This document shows, piece by piece, positions 27,729 through 36,085 of a stretch of DNA of 64,000 nt. Where the stretch lies: the NCBI GenBank assembly GCA_947581865.1, contig CANPWA010000010.1, positions 1 to 64,000 on the forward strand, read 5' to 3'. The number at the start of each line of letters is the position of its first letter. The stretch's first letter is position 1. The stretch is from an uncultured Acetatifactor sp. (lineage in GTDB: Bacteria > Bacillota > Clostridia > Lachnospirales > Lachnospiraceae). The translations under genes were made by a program, and so were the position numbers. Below the pieces are notes generated by a model that saw only the letters and a program-made list of their open reading frames with translations, did no database searches and had not been told where the DNA came from.

Positions 27729-28094
27729 TTATTCCACTGTATAGCCTGCATCCGCAAGCGCTTCCGTAGCTTTGTCAAAATTATTCGCTTTTACGAGAAT
27801 GTAATCGGTATTAAAGCTGGACACTGCAAATATACCGATTCCACTTTCTGCGAGAACGCCTGATATTTTCGATAATACTCCGATCAGAGAAAAATCAAGG
27901 ACTCCCTGAATACGAAATCCTTTCCACCCGTCATCACGGGCAGTCGTATTCTTGGGCGTATCCGCTGTTTTGCAGACAAGGGACAGTTCTTCGTCCGTCT
28001 TTGCGATAAACGAGAACTCATGACCCAAATCGATATCCTCCACACTCGCCACTTGACATACTGTGAAATCATACGGCAGCCTTTTTAATTTCAT
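27729..28094 (-). CDS. ACT-domain protein (CASTOR/LysC-regulatory type)
   Basis: About 121 residues made of two ACT-like repeats. The first covers FSFIAKTDEELSLVC and the second GVLDFSLIGVLSKISGVLAESGIGIFAVSSFNTDYILVK, quoted here by its core SLIGVLSKISGVLAE. Stand-alone proteins of this type bind amino acids and may regulate enzymes; no enzyme is fused. The ATG at 28094 marks where homology begins; a TTG about 12 codons upstream after AAGGCGGGG is possible. Confidence 0.8.
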   Translation of the reverse strand: MKLKRLPYDFTVCQVASVEDIDLGHEFSFIAKTDEELSLVCKTADTPKNTTARDDGWKGFRIQGVLDFSLIGVLSKISGVLAESGIGIFAVSSFNTDYILVKANNFDKATEALADAGYTVE

Positions 28095-28807
28095 TTCGTT
28101 CTGCTTTATAAACTCGGATCTGTTCAATGTAAAAAACCCCGCCTTTCCGCTTTCCGCGTCTTCCAATAAGACGTTTTATTCTCGGAATGCCTATAACTTG
28201 CCCACGCTGCAATAGATACAAAAATCCCGGCAGTGATCACGCTTCCACAGGGAATACGTTTCATTATTTTTCTATGCTCTTTTCATCTGTGATCATCTGA
28301 AACTTTGGCATATCCCTGCTGTCATTCAGCATAGCGTTAAAACCTTTTTATCTTCATTAGCCCTAGCCATACATTCTGCCCTCAGACATAGCCTGTCCCG
28401 CTCCAATCCATTTCCAGACAAACGCAAATTCTGATAAGACCTATTTCTTGTCATTTAATAACCGTTATATTTTATCTTCAAAAAGTCCGCAAACCCTTGA
28501 AAAGGCTAAATTTATAGCATGTGAGCTTGCCCTTAGCCTTTCTCTTGTATTATATCCTTTTCCCTTACGTTATGAACTCTCATAAAGGCAAAATAAGGGA
28601 AAGAAAAACCTGTAACATACAAGGAAAACTTGCTTCACAAGTTTTCCTTGTCAAGTATTATAACATATTATGGACAGGACAGAAAGAACTGATTGAAATA
28701 CTTTACCTCTTCTTTATGTAAATTAAAGTGCAAGCAGCACAGCACCCCTGATCCATTCACGTCTTGATTCGTTTTTTCAGAAACAACAATTCCTTTCTAA
28801 GCTTATC
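28095..28807. other. Gene-free, AT-rich interval
   Basis: About 710 bases with no credible gene on either strand. The only open frame of any length (about 66 codons at 28521-28721) has no ribosome site or family resemblance. The one clear structure is a 14-bp perfect inverted repeat at 28619-28651. Confidence 0.6.
28619..28651. repeat. Isolated perfect inverted repeat
   Basis: ACAAGGAAAACTTG, five bases, CAAGTTTTCCTTGT: a 14-bp perfect stem with a 5-base loop. No T-run follows directly on either strand, so it is not a standard terminator. It lies in gene-free DNA and ends in TTGTCAAGTATTATAAC. It could be a remnant of a mobile-element end or a small structured RNA. Confidence 0.7.
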
Positions 28808-29131
28808 TTATTTTTCCAACCAGTAGCCGCTTACTTTCCATTCATCGTTTTCAATCGCAAAAGTTACGGAAAGATACGTCAAACTATCTTCTCCTGGAAC
28901 AATAAACGGCTTGGATAAGGTATATTTCTCAGTGTCTGACAGCCCACTGATACCGACCAGTCCGATAACGTCTCTCATATCCATATTTTCAACTTCTTCC
29001 GGATTTCCGTACACATCTATATCGTTACTGTAAGAAGCAGATAAAAAACCTTTTACAGCTTCCGCGTCACCATTAAAATAAGCCTGACAAAAATCCTCCA
29101 TTTTCTGCCGCAGATTTTGCACTTCTTCGCT
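28789..29131. repeat. Copy A of a 343-bp duplication
   Basis: This segment aligns without gaps to 29418-29760. It carries the lipoprotein's C-terminal domain and about 20 bases past the stop, including the relic ribosome site (AGAAAGGAAT). Many substitutions separate the copies, so the duplication is not recent. Confidence 0.85.
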
Positions 29132-29410
29132 GCCTTGGATAGAGGGCATCTGTTCTTCCATTCCTTTTGTTTCTTGACTGTTTTCGGTATTATCCTCAGC
29201 TGCCGAATTAGACTCAGCAGCATTTGAAATGTCATGATCCTCATCCTTTGGTGAAATCTGGATATTTTGATCCGAGTTTTCGCTCAAAACACGGTCGCTT
29301 TTCTTATCTGTGTCGATTGTATTATCCATATTACCTTTTGATGTTTTTCCACATGCACAACATAATACGAGGATCAATGTTACCGCAAAACATACATATA
29401 CGTTTTTCAT
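28808..29410 (-). CDS. Lipoprotein carrying a duplicate of the M56 sensor's C-terminal domain
   Basis: A 200-residue predicted lipoprotein: signal peptide and lipobox (LCCACGK, lipidated Cys at 20), a low-complexity Ser/Asp/Glu/Asn linker to about residue 95, then a 105-residue domain starting EEVQNLRQKMEDFCQAYF and ending WKVSGYWLEK. The same domain ends the 715-residue protein encoded 26 bases upstream. The helix-plus-sheet pattern resembles NTF2-like folds, but I do not recognise the family. It is probably exported and cotranscribed with the BlaI/M56 genes. AAAGGA precedes the ATG. Confidence 0.85.
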   Translation of the reverse strand: MKNVYVCFAVTLILVLCCACGKTSKGNMDNTIDTDKKSDRVLSENSDQNIQISPKDEDHDISNAAESNSAAEDNTENSQETKGMEEQMPSIQGSEEVQNLRQKMEDFCQAYFNGDAEAVKGFLSASYSNDIDVYGNPEEVENMDMRDVIGLVGISGLSDTEKYTLSKPFIVPGEDSLTYLSVTFAIENDEWKVSGYWLEK

Positions 29411-29417
29411 GTAGTTT

Positions 29418-29760
29418 ATTCCTTTCTAAACTTATCTTATTTTTCTAATCCGTAGCCGCTTACTTTCCATTCACCGTTTTCGTTCACAAAGGTTACAGAC
29501 AGGTATGTTAAACTATCTTCTCCCGGAACAATAAACGGCTTGGATAAGGTATATCTCTCAGAGTCTGACAGCTCACTGATACCGTCCAATCCGGCTATGC
29601 CTCTCATATCCATGGTTTCAGTTTCTTCCGAATTTCCGTACACATCTATATCGCCACTATAAGAAGCTGATAAAAACCCTTTTGCAGCTTCCGCATCGCC
29701 ATGAAAATACGCCTGACAAAAATCCTCCATTCTCTGTCGCAGATTTTGCACTTCTTCGCT
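29418..29760. repeat. Copy B of a 343-bp duplication
   Basis: The counterpart of 28789-29131. It encodes the last 105 residues of the M56 sensor plus the intergenic bases with the ribosome site of the lipoprotein gene. Centre-to-centre distance is 629 bp. Confidence 0.85.
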
Positions 29761-31584
29761 TTCTTTTGCTTCCTCGCTTTCTTCTGTTTCTCCACTCCCT
29801 TGCGTATCATCCGCAATTACAGCTTGAGATGTGACATCGTCATCTGCAGGATTGTCTTCTACTGCCGCGTTCGACAGGTAAGGCTTTCCCATAAGTTTGG
29901 TCTCCCAGCCGCCTCCCCAATAATCGCAGATCATCTGCATATCCTCAATGTACCAGCCATCCGGCGTATAGGAACACTCGATACATTTCACGCTTTCCGT
30001 CCATGAATCTACATAGGCAACAAAGCGCAGCATCACCTTTCCATCCTTTTCAAAGATATTCGCTCCCATCCCCTGAAAATCAAGGTTTTCCGGGTCAAAG
30101 CTGGTGGGCTGAGCCGTAGAGTAATCATCATCGGGAATAAATTCTCCATCATAATCCTCCCAGCCTACCCACTTTAGTTCCAGATCCGGATTCTGGATAA
30201 AGTTGCTGGGATACTCCACAAGCACAGGCTCTCCTGCTTCATTTTTTTCCACATGCAGGACGGAAGTCTCCCCTCCTCCATAGGTACTCCCCGTAGAGAC
30301 CCTGTTCACAACAATATCCGGCAAACCGTCCCCGTTCAGATCGCCCGTAACCAGATAAGAATCCCAGTAATCCGGATAATTGACCAGGGCAATATCGCCG
30401 TCATGGAATTTTGCAAGCACCTGGCTGTATGCGTAATCGCCGTCCACATTGTCCGTTACCAGCACTCGGTCCTCTGTTCCGTCTCCGTCTAAATCCGTCC
30501 TGATCTCTATACCTGTGTCGATCGGTACTTGACTGACAGCATAAACCTTTTTGCCGCTTTGAATATGAATTAGGCTCCCGGTCTGCAAAAGGGTCGCACA
30601 AGCCAACACAATCAGGAAAACACCTTTCTTTTTCCTGCCGTTTATGATGCTGTCGAATCTCCGCTTGATAAACTTCACTCCCTGCACATAACCGGTGGAA
30701 GCTGCGTTCCATTTACAGCTGCCCTTTGCAACCCATGACATGATCATATCGCTGTATTCTTTCCTGTACGCCCTGTCTTCGCCTGCTACAACAGCTTCAT
30801 CGCAGCATATTTCAATCTCCTGCTCCGCCGCCTTTCTAAGCACCCATATAAAAGGATTGAACCAATGAATGATATTGACGCACACAAAAAGCAGCTTCCA
30901 TAAAATATCCTTTTGTTTGCAGTGCAGGAGTTCATGTTTTAAGATAAAACGAAGTTCCCGCTCGTCGGAAATATCGTCCGGCAGTACAATGGTATTCTGC
31001 AATACGCCCATTGTGAAAGGTCCTATAGTGGAATCCTGCAGAATAAATAACCGGGGAAACGCTTTTATTTTATATCGATCCACTTCTTCTTTCAAAATCT
31101 TCAGAGTCATTATATTCCAGCATTCTTGTCCCCGGCGCATTATGCTCCGCTTCCATATCCAATAGCCTGCCGCATAATAAACCACTAAAGCGGCAGCTGC
31201 ACAGACCCAAAGGACAAAAAGCATATCTGTAGCGGTAAGCTCCCTTTTTGTACTGCCTGAGACGATGGGATTTCTAGTTTCCTGGTATTCGTCAGGAGCC
31301 GTTTGAGAGACATTTTCAGCAGATCCGCTCTGCGCATCGGTGCTCTCTGTATACATTGTATCCCCTCTTCTAAGCACCACATTGGGAACCTCCACACGGT
31401 ATCCCAGCGCAGAAGCGGGAAAGCGAAAGGGTATCAGGCAGCAGACGGCAATCAGACACCATATGACCTTTTTGCATTTGGCTCCATACTGTTTTCCGCA
31501 AAAGGAAAAGATCAGAAGAAAGACGGCGGTACATATGCCGGCTATGACTGACGTATTGACGAGTGCAATCATAAATTCTCTCAT
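29437..31584 (-). CDS. BlaR1-like M56 membrane metallopeptidase with a propeller-type ectodomain
   Basis: A 715-residue protein. The N-terminal half is a BlaR1/MecR1-type membrane protease: several membrane helices, zinc motif HELLH at 217-221, and a third-ligand region EQEIEICCDEAVV near 255. After a last membrane helix at about 320-338, the extracellular part is not a penicillin-binding domain. It carries two Asp/Gly calcium-loop motifs (DLDGDGTEDRV at 364-374 and DLNGDGLPDI at 415-424), as in FG-GAP/VCBS propellers, an acidic linker, and the C-terminal domain shared with the next gene. Its ATG overlaps the blaI-like stop. By family analogy a signal would activate proteolysis of the repressor; the signal is unknown. 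Confidence 0.9.
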   Translation of the reverse strand: MREFMIALVNTSVIAGICTAVFLLIFSFCGKQYGAKCKKVIWCLIAVCCLIPFRFPASALGYRVEVPNVVLRRGDTMYTESTDAQSGSAENVSQTAPDEYQETRNPIVSGSTKRELTATDMLFVLWVCAAAALVVYYAAGYWIWKRSIMRRGQECWNIMTLKILKEEVDRYKIKAFPRLFILQDSTIGPFTMGVLQNTIVLPDDISDERELRFILKHELLHCKQKDILWKLLFVCVNIIHWFNPFIWVLRKAAEQEIEICCDEAVVAGEDRAYRKEYSDMIMSWVAKGSCKWNAASTGYVQGVKFIKRRFDSIINGRKKKGVFLIVLACATLLQTGSLIHIQSGKKVYAVSQVPIDTGIEIRTDLDGDGTEDRVLVTDNVDGDYAYSQVLAKFHDGDIALVNYPDYWDSYLVTGDLNGDGLPDIVVNRVSTGSTYGGGETSVLHVEKNEAGEPVLVEYPSNFIQNPDLELKWVGWEDYDGEFIPDDDYSTAQPTSFDPENLDFQGMGANIFEKDGKVMLRFVAYVDSWTESVKCIECSYTPDGWYIEDMQMICDYWGGGWETKLMGKPYLSNAAVEDNPADDDVTSQAVIADDTQGSGETEESEEAKESEEVQNLRQRMEDFCQAYFHGDAEAAKGFLSASYSGDIDVYGNSEETETMDMRGIAGLDGISELSDSERYTLSKPFIVPGEDSLTYLSVTFVNENGEWKVSGYGLEK

Positions 31585-31961
31585 GTTTCATCCCTTCTTT
31601 CCAAAGAATCCAAGTATTCCCTCAGTTCGGCAATTTCTTTCTGGGAAATGGTATTGGTCTTACAAAGCTGGGCGATCATCTTTGCGGCAGAATTATCATA
31701 CAGCTTCTCCAAAAGAGTCCTGCTTTCCTGTACCTGATACTCCTTTTGGGAAATCAGCGCAGAATAATAGTTCGTACGTGTGCTCCTATCGCAGGATACA
31801 TACCCCTTGTCTACCATTCTTGCCAGAAAGGTCATTAGTGCTGCAAGCTTCCAGTCATACTTACCTTTCAGTCCCGTCAGTATCTCATTGGAGGTCATGG
31901 GTGTGTCCCGTTCCCACAAAACTTTTATGATCTCAAATTCTGAATCTGATAATTTTTTCAT
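31581..31961 (-). CDS. BlaI/MecI-family transcriptional repressor
   Basis: A 126-residue winged-helix repressor (KLSDSEFEIIKVLWERDTPM, then KGYVSCDRSTRTNYYSAL). In BlaI and MecI the cleavage site for the membrane protease lies between the DNA-binding and dimer domains, and the same two-part layout is present. It lies directly upstream of and overlaps (ATGA) the M56 sensor gene, the standard bla-type arrangement, but no beta-lactamase gene is nearby. It is transcribed from a consensus promoter with a palindrome in the spacer, probably its own operator. Confidence 0.93.
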   Translation of the reverse strand: MKKLSDSEFEIIKVLWERDTPMTSNEILTGLKGKYDWKLAALMTFLARMVDKGYVSCDRSTRTNYYSALISQKEYQVQESRTLLEKLYDNSAAKMIAQLCKTNTISQKEIAELREYLDSLERRDET

Positions 31962-32000
31962 GCTAATCCTATTTCTCCTTTCATTAACTTTTATGTTTAT

Positions 32001-32029
32001 ATTATACATTATGTTAATGTTTATGTCAA
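32001..32029 (-). promoter_or_regulatory. Consensus promoter and operator of the blaI-like operon
   Basis: TTGACA, 17 bases and TATAAT on the minus strand, a perfect consensus match. The spacer contains the palindrome ACATTA-TGT-TAATGT (32006-32020), overlapping the -10 edge. Several AACAT repeats lie around it. The position fits autorepression by the BlaI-like protein, whose relatives bind TACA-N-TGTA type sites. Confidence 0.85.
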
Positions 32030-32152
32030 TGTTAATTTTGAGAATCGCACAATTTCTTAATAACACTTTATTGCTTAGGAAATTACCTGCGCAATAATTA
32101 TTTGAACAGGTAATGATAACAGAAATGTGTGAATTTAAAATCAGAGAGGCAA

Positions 32153-32407
32153 TCATCTTGCCCCTCTGTCTTTCTTCCGAATTTCTTGCTGCCTGTAATT
32201 CTCCCGCTGCTCCAGTGATGTTTTCAGCCGTTCCCGGATGCTCTTTCCGACTTTCTTTGAATTGCCCTCTCCATAGCAATCCTTCCACTCGGACATATCT
32301 TTCTGACAGGCAGCGTAAACCTCTTGAAATTTGTGGCAGATCCTGTAAAATTCCCGCATATTCTTATATCCGTACTTTTTGAGAATTTCCTGTATCGAGG
32401 AGAGGAT
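32153..32407 (-). pseudogene. Unidentified C-terminal gene fragment
   Basis: An open frame of about 85 codons reads SSIQEILKKYGYKNMREFYR onward to a basic end, KKDRGAR, and has no start codon or ribosome site of its own. The helical, Lys/Glu/Gln-rich pattern and the basic tail resemble the C-termini of mobilisation or relaxase-type proteins, but I cannot confirm this. It is in debris between the blaI-like operon and yitT. Confidence 0.4.
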
Positions 32408-32860
32408 ACATATGAAAAATAACGTGAACGGTAAGCACTATTGATGTTCGGAATGATTTTGAAACTTGTCAGTATTGCAGTGACGGTCATCAGCATCATC
32501 GTCACGATAATCAGTATCCAGCAAACCAGAAAATTTTTTCTGCGCAGGATTCCGTAAGATACTTACACAAAGAATGCAAACACGACCGCAAGGGATATTG
32601 CGTTTCCGAGAATGTGCGAAAAGGCGCTGATAACGCAATTGCCCGATTTATGATAAATTACCGAGAAGATCTTCATTCCCTTCCCAAGGAAAAATTCCCG
32701 ATATGCGATTTCTTCACCAAATGCCGCAGTGATGACCTGACCTGGCAGCAGCGCCCAGGCAATCACACTCGGCTTTTTAATATCCTCCACGATAGTATTA
32801 AAACGCAAACCCGATTCGGAGTTCTTTACTTTGCTGACAGTTTCCCTCTGCCTGCCTTCT
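32408..32860 (-). pseudogene. Relic of a CPBP-family membrane protease
   Basis: From about 32860 leftward, one frame reads to FNTIVEDIKKPSVIAWALLPG and on through GEEIAYREFFLGKG, the EExxxR motif of CPBP (CAAX-protease and bacteriocin-processing) proteins, then more hydrophobic residues and a stop at 32563. A further hydrophobic piece (FLVCWILIIVTMMLMTVTAI) follows in another frame. The N-terminal third and a start are missing; its 5' end runs into the end of yitT. A truncated gene. Confidence 0.6.
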
Positions 32861-32877
32861 GCTGCACTTTCTCTGGA

Positions 32878-33777
32878 TCACAGCTTCTCGCTGAACAGAT
32901 TTTTATACCCCTCACCGTAGATCTCTGTGGCGCGGGTCACGATCATGAACGCCATGGGATCCTCCTGCCGGACGATTTCTTCCGCCCTGGAGGAAAGATT
33001 CTTTTTGATGACGCACAGGATGACATTCTTTTCTTTTCCGCTGTATGCGCCGCTCCCGTTCACATAAGTGACGCCGATGTTGAGCTCCTCCAGAATACGT
33101 CCGGCGATTTCTCCGGGATGATCACTGATGATATAGATCAGCTTTGCACTGTCCCTGCCGTACAGCACCAGATCCATCACCACGGAAGTGATGAAAATCG
33201 CCAGCCCGGAGTATAGTCCCCGCTCCAGATTGCGGAATAAAAGAGTTGCCGCGCCCACCACCACGGCATCCAGCGCTAAAAACAGCGTCCCCGTTTTCAT
33301 ATAAGGCATTTTCACCCGCAGAAGCTTGATGATGATGTCCATGCCGCCTGTGGTGGAACCCGCCTTGAACACCAGCCCCATCCCCACCGCGATCAACGCG
33401 CCGCCCGCCACCGCCGCCAGAAACAGATCCTGCGTCAGAGAGCCGTACAGGGCAAAGAGATTGGTAAAAATTGAAGTGAGCACTGTGCAATAGATGGTGG
33501 AAATAATAAACCTGAGACCAAATCTGCACATTCCCACCGCCAGGATGGGAATGTTTAACAAAAGGATCAATGTACCCGTCTCCAGAGGAATGATTCTGTT
33601 CAGAATGACGGAAATTCCCGTCACCCCGCCCGGAGCCAGGGAATTGGGATCCAGAAACAGACTGACGCCCGCCGAGTAAACAGCGGCGGCAGCCGTCATC
33701 ACCAGATAGTCTGCCGCCCGTCTCGCGGGCGTTTTCCTGCTGTCATGAACCTGCGCAGCTAAATTTTTTTCTTCCAT
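32878..33777 (-). CDS. YitT family membrane protein (DUF161 + DUF2179)
   Basis: A 299-residue protein with five or six membrane helices (SLFLDPNSLAPGGVTGISVI; GLVFKAGSTTGGMDII) and a soluble C-terminal DUF2179 domain (ISDHPGEIAGRILEELNIGVTYV). YitT proteins are widespread and uncharacterised; transport has been suggested. The ATG at 33777 has AGGTG eight bases upstream; a GTG three codons earlier is less likely. It closes the rnc-smc-ftsY-ilvA-yitT series, 63 bases past ilvA. Confidence 0.92.
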   Translation of the reverse strand: MEEKNLAAQVHDSRKTPARRAADYLVMTAAAAVYSAGVSLFLDPNSLAPGGVTGISVILNRIIPLETGTLILLLNIPILAVGMCRFGLRFIISTIYCTVLTSIFTNLFALYGSLTQDLFLAAVAGGALIAVGMGLVFKAGSTTGGMDIIIKLLRVKMPYMKTGTLFLALDAVVVGAATLLFRNLERGLYSGLAIFITSVVMDLVLYGRDSAKLIYIISDHPGEIAGRILEELNIGVTYVNGSGAYSGKEKNVILCVIKKNLSSRAEEIVRQEDPMAFMIVTRATEIYGEGYKNLFSEKL

Positions 33778-33840
33778 TTTCCACACACCTGCCTTTTTTG
33801 CTTAGTGTGTGAAATTTTTCCGGATCCATTCCAAAAAGCA

Positions 33841-35064
33841 TTAAATATTGGTGCGCACCAGCTTGGGCTTGTATCCTTCTTTCTCCAGAGCATTGATGAT
33901 CTGTTTCTTGTGCTCCGTTCCGAACGCCTCCAAAGTGATGCGGAGCTCCACCGCCGCGTTGCGGTTGATGGAGACAAACTGATTGTGTTCCAGCTTGATG
34001 ACATTTCCGCTCACATTTGCGATGATCCCGGACACCCTGCAGAGTTCTCCGGGCTTGTCCGGAAGCAGCACGGACACGGTAAAGATTCTGTCACGCATGA
34101 TGAGCCCCTGCTGTACCACAGAGGACATGGTGATCACGTCCATGTTTCCGCCGCTTAAGATGGAGACCACCTTTCTGCCCTTGTCCTTTAAATGCTTTAA
34201 AGCCGCGACGGTGAGCAGCCCGGAGTTCTCCACCACCATCTTATGATTCTCCACCATATCGAGGAATGCCACCACCAGCTCTTCGTCCTCCACGGTGATG
34301 ATGTCGTCCAGATTCGCCTGCAGATAGGGAAAAAGTTTCTCCCCGGGAGTCTTCACCGCGGTGCCGTCGGCGATGGTGTTGACGCCGGGCAGGGTGGTCA
34401 CTTTTCCGTTCTTTAAAGATTCCTGCATACAGTTTGCCCCCGCGGGCTCCACGCCGATGACCTTGATCTTGGGGTTTAAGAGTTTTGCCAGCACGGACAC
34501 TCCCGTGGCGAGCCCGCCGCCGCCGATGGGAACCAGGATATAGTCCACCAGGGGAAGCTCCTTGAAGATTTCCATGGCGATGGTTCCCTGACCTGTGGCC
34601 ACCGTCAGGTCGTCAAAGGGATGGATGAAGGTATAACCGTGCTCCTGTGCCAGCTCATACGCCTTGGCACAGGCTTCGTCATAGACATCCCCGCACAGCA
34701 CTACCTCCGCGCCGTAGCTCTTGGTGCGGTTTACCTTCATCAGAGGTGTGGTGGTAGGCATGACGATGGTCGCCTTCGCTCCATAACACTGCGCCGCATA
34801 GGCAACGCCCTGGGCGTGGTTGCCGGCGGAAGCGGTGATCAGCCCTTTTGCACGCTCTTCCTTTGTCAGGGTGCTGATCTTGTAATAGGCTCCCCTCAGC
34901 TTGTACGCTCCGGTAAACTGCATGTTCTCGGGTTTTAAATATACCTTGTTTCCGGTCTGTCTGCTGAAATAATCGCTGTAGACCAGCTTGGTCTCCGAGG
35001 TCACCTTTTTTACGGTCTCGCTTGCCTCCTCAAATTTGCTCAGTGTCAACATTTGTTCTTCCAT
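33841..35064 (-). CDS. ilvA: Threonine ammonia-lyase with C-terminal ACT domain
   Basis: A 407-residue PLP enzyme that converts threonine to 2-oxobutyrate, the first step to isoleucine. The PLP lysine is in FTGAYKLRGAYYKI (Lys54), and the cofactor glycine loop is PIGGGGLATGVS. The C-terminal ACT domain (FTVSVLLPDKPGELCRVSGIIANVSG, core LPDKPGELCR) is of the short, TdcB-like type. I start at the ATG at 35064 with GGAG six bases upstream, since an earlier ATG overlaps the ftsY stop. Finding it directly behind ftsY is unusual relative to standard ilv operons. Confidence 0.95.
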   Translation of the reverse strand: MEEQMLTLSKFEEASETVKKVTSETKLVYSDYFSRQTGNKVYLKPENMQFTGAYKLRGAYYKISTLTKEERAKGLITASAGNHAQGVAYAAQCYGAKATIVMPTTTPLMKVNRTKSYGAEVVLCGDVYDEACAKAYELAQEHGYTFIHPFDDLTVATGQGTIAMEIFKELPLVDYILVPIGGGGLATGVSVLAKLLNPKIKVIGVEPAGANCMQESLKNGKVTTLPGVNTIADGTAVKTPGEKLFPYLQANLDDIITVEDEELVVAFLDMVENHKMVVENSGLLTVAALKHLKDKGRKVVSILSGGNMDVITMSSVVQQGLIMRDRIFTVSVLLPDKPGELCRVSGIIANVSGNVIKLEHNQFVSINRNAAVELRITLEAFGTEHKKQIINALEKEGYKPKLVRTNI

Positions 35065-35107
35065 GCTTCGCTCCAATCTGTCCGTCTTCCCGGGCTGCCT
35101 GTCTCTT

Positions 35108-36031
35108 TTATACATCAAACAATGCGTTCACAAACTCTTCCGGATCAAATTTCTGCAGATCCTCCATGGACTCTCCCACGCCGATATATTTCACCGGCAC
35201 ATTCAGCTCGGACTGGATCGCCACAGCGATGCCGCCCTTTGCCGTGCCGTCCATCTTGGTGAGTATGATGCCCGAAAGATCCGTCACGTCTCCGAACTCC
35301 CTGGCCTGTACCAGCGCGTTCTGCCCGGTAGTGCCGTCCAATACGATCAAATTCTCCCGGTGCGCGCCGGGGAACTCCCTGTCAATGATCCGGTTCATCT
35401 TCCGCAGCTCTTCCATGAGATTCTTTTTGTTGTGGAGTCTGCCCGCCGTGTCGATCAGAAGTACATCCACTCCCCTCGCCCTGGCGGCGCTCACCGCGTC
35501 AAACACCACACTGGCGGGATCCGCCCCTTCTTTGCCTCCGATCATGGGGACATCCGCGCGCCTGGCCCACTCCGCGAGCTGGTCGCCCGCCGCCGCCCGG
35601 AAGGTGTCCGCCGCGGCGATCAAAACTTTCCTCCCCTGCGCTTTAAGTCTGCCTGCCAGTTTGCCCACGGAGGTCGTCTTGCCCACCCCGTTGACGCCGA
35701 TCACCATGACGATGGACTGACGGTTCTCAAACTCATACGCCGTCTCCTCCACCCGCATCTGCTCCTTGATGCTGTCCACCAGAAGCTGCCTGCAGTCCGC
35801 AGGCTCCTTGATATGCTGCTCCCGCACCTGTTCCCGGAGTCTTTCAAGGATCTGGGCGGTGGCGTTCACGCCCAGATCTCCCATGATGAGAATTTCCTCA
35901 AGCTCCTCATAGAACTCTTCATCTATGGAGGAGAATCCGCTGAAGACCGAATCAATCCCCCGGACGATATTATCCCGGGTCTTGGTCAGCCCTTCCTTTA
36001 ATCTGGCAAAAAACCCTTTCTTTTCTTCCAT
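35108..36031 (-). CDS. ftsY: SRP receptor GTPase FtsY
   Basis: A 307-residue SRP receptor without the long acidic A domain of E. coli. The NG domain has GVNGVGKTTSVGKLAG (P-loop), DTAGRLHNKKNLM and TKMDGTAKGG. It binds membranes and Ffh to deliver nascent membrane proteins. The ATG at 36031 has GGAG six bases upstream. It is 54 bases after smc. Confidence 0.96.
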   Translation of the reverse strand: MEEKKGFFARLKEGLTKTRDNIVRGIDSVFSGFSSIDEEFYEELEEILIMGDLGVNATAQILERLREQVREQHIKEPADCRQLLVDSIKEQMRVEETAYEFENRQSIVMVIGVNGVGKTTSVGKLAGRLKAQGRKVLIAAADTFRAAAGDQLAEWARRADVPMIGGKEGADPASVVFDAVSAARARGVDVLLIDTAGRLHNKKNLMEELRKMNRIIDREFPGAHRENLIVLDGTTGQNALVQAREFGDVTDLSGIILTKMDGTAKGGIAVAIQSELNVPVKYIGVGESMEDLQKFDPEEFVNALFDV

Positions 36032-36085
36032 CCTAATCTCCATTCCGAAGCGTCTGCGCGACCAGACTTCCTCTCATATACTGCG

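Noticed and set aside
28521..28721. 66-codon plus-strand frame
   Set aside because: No ribosome site, low complexity, and an inverted repeat lies inside it.
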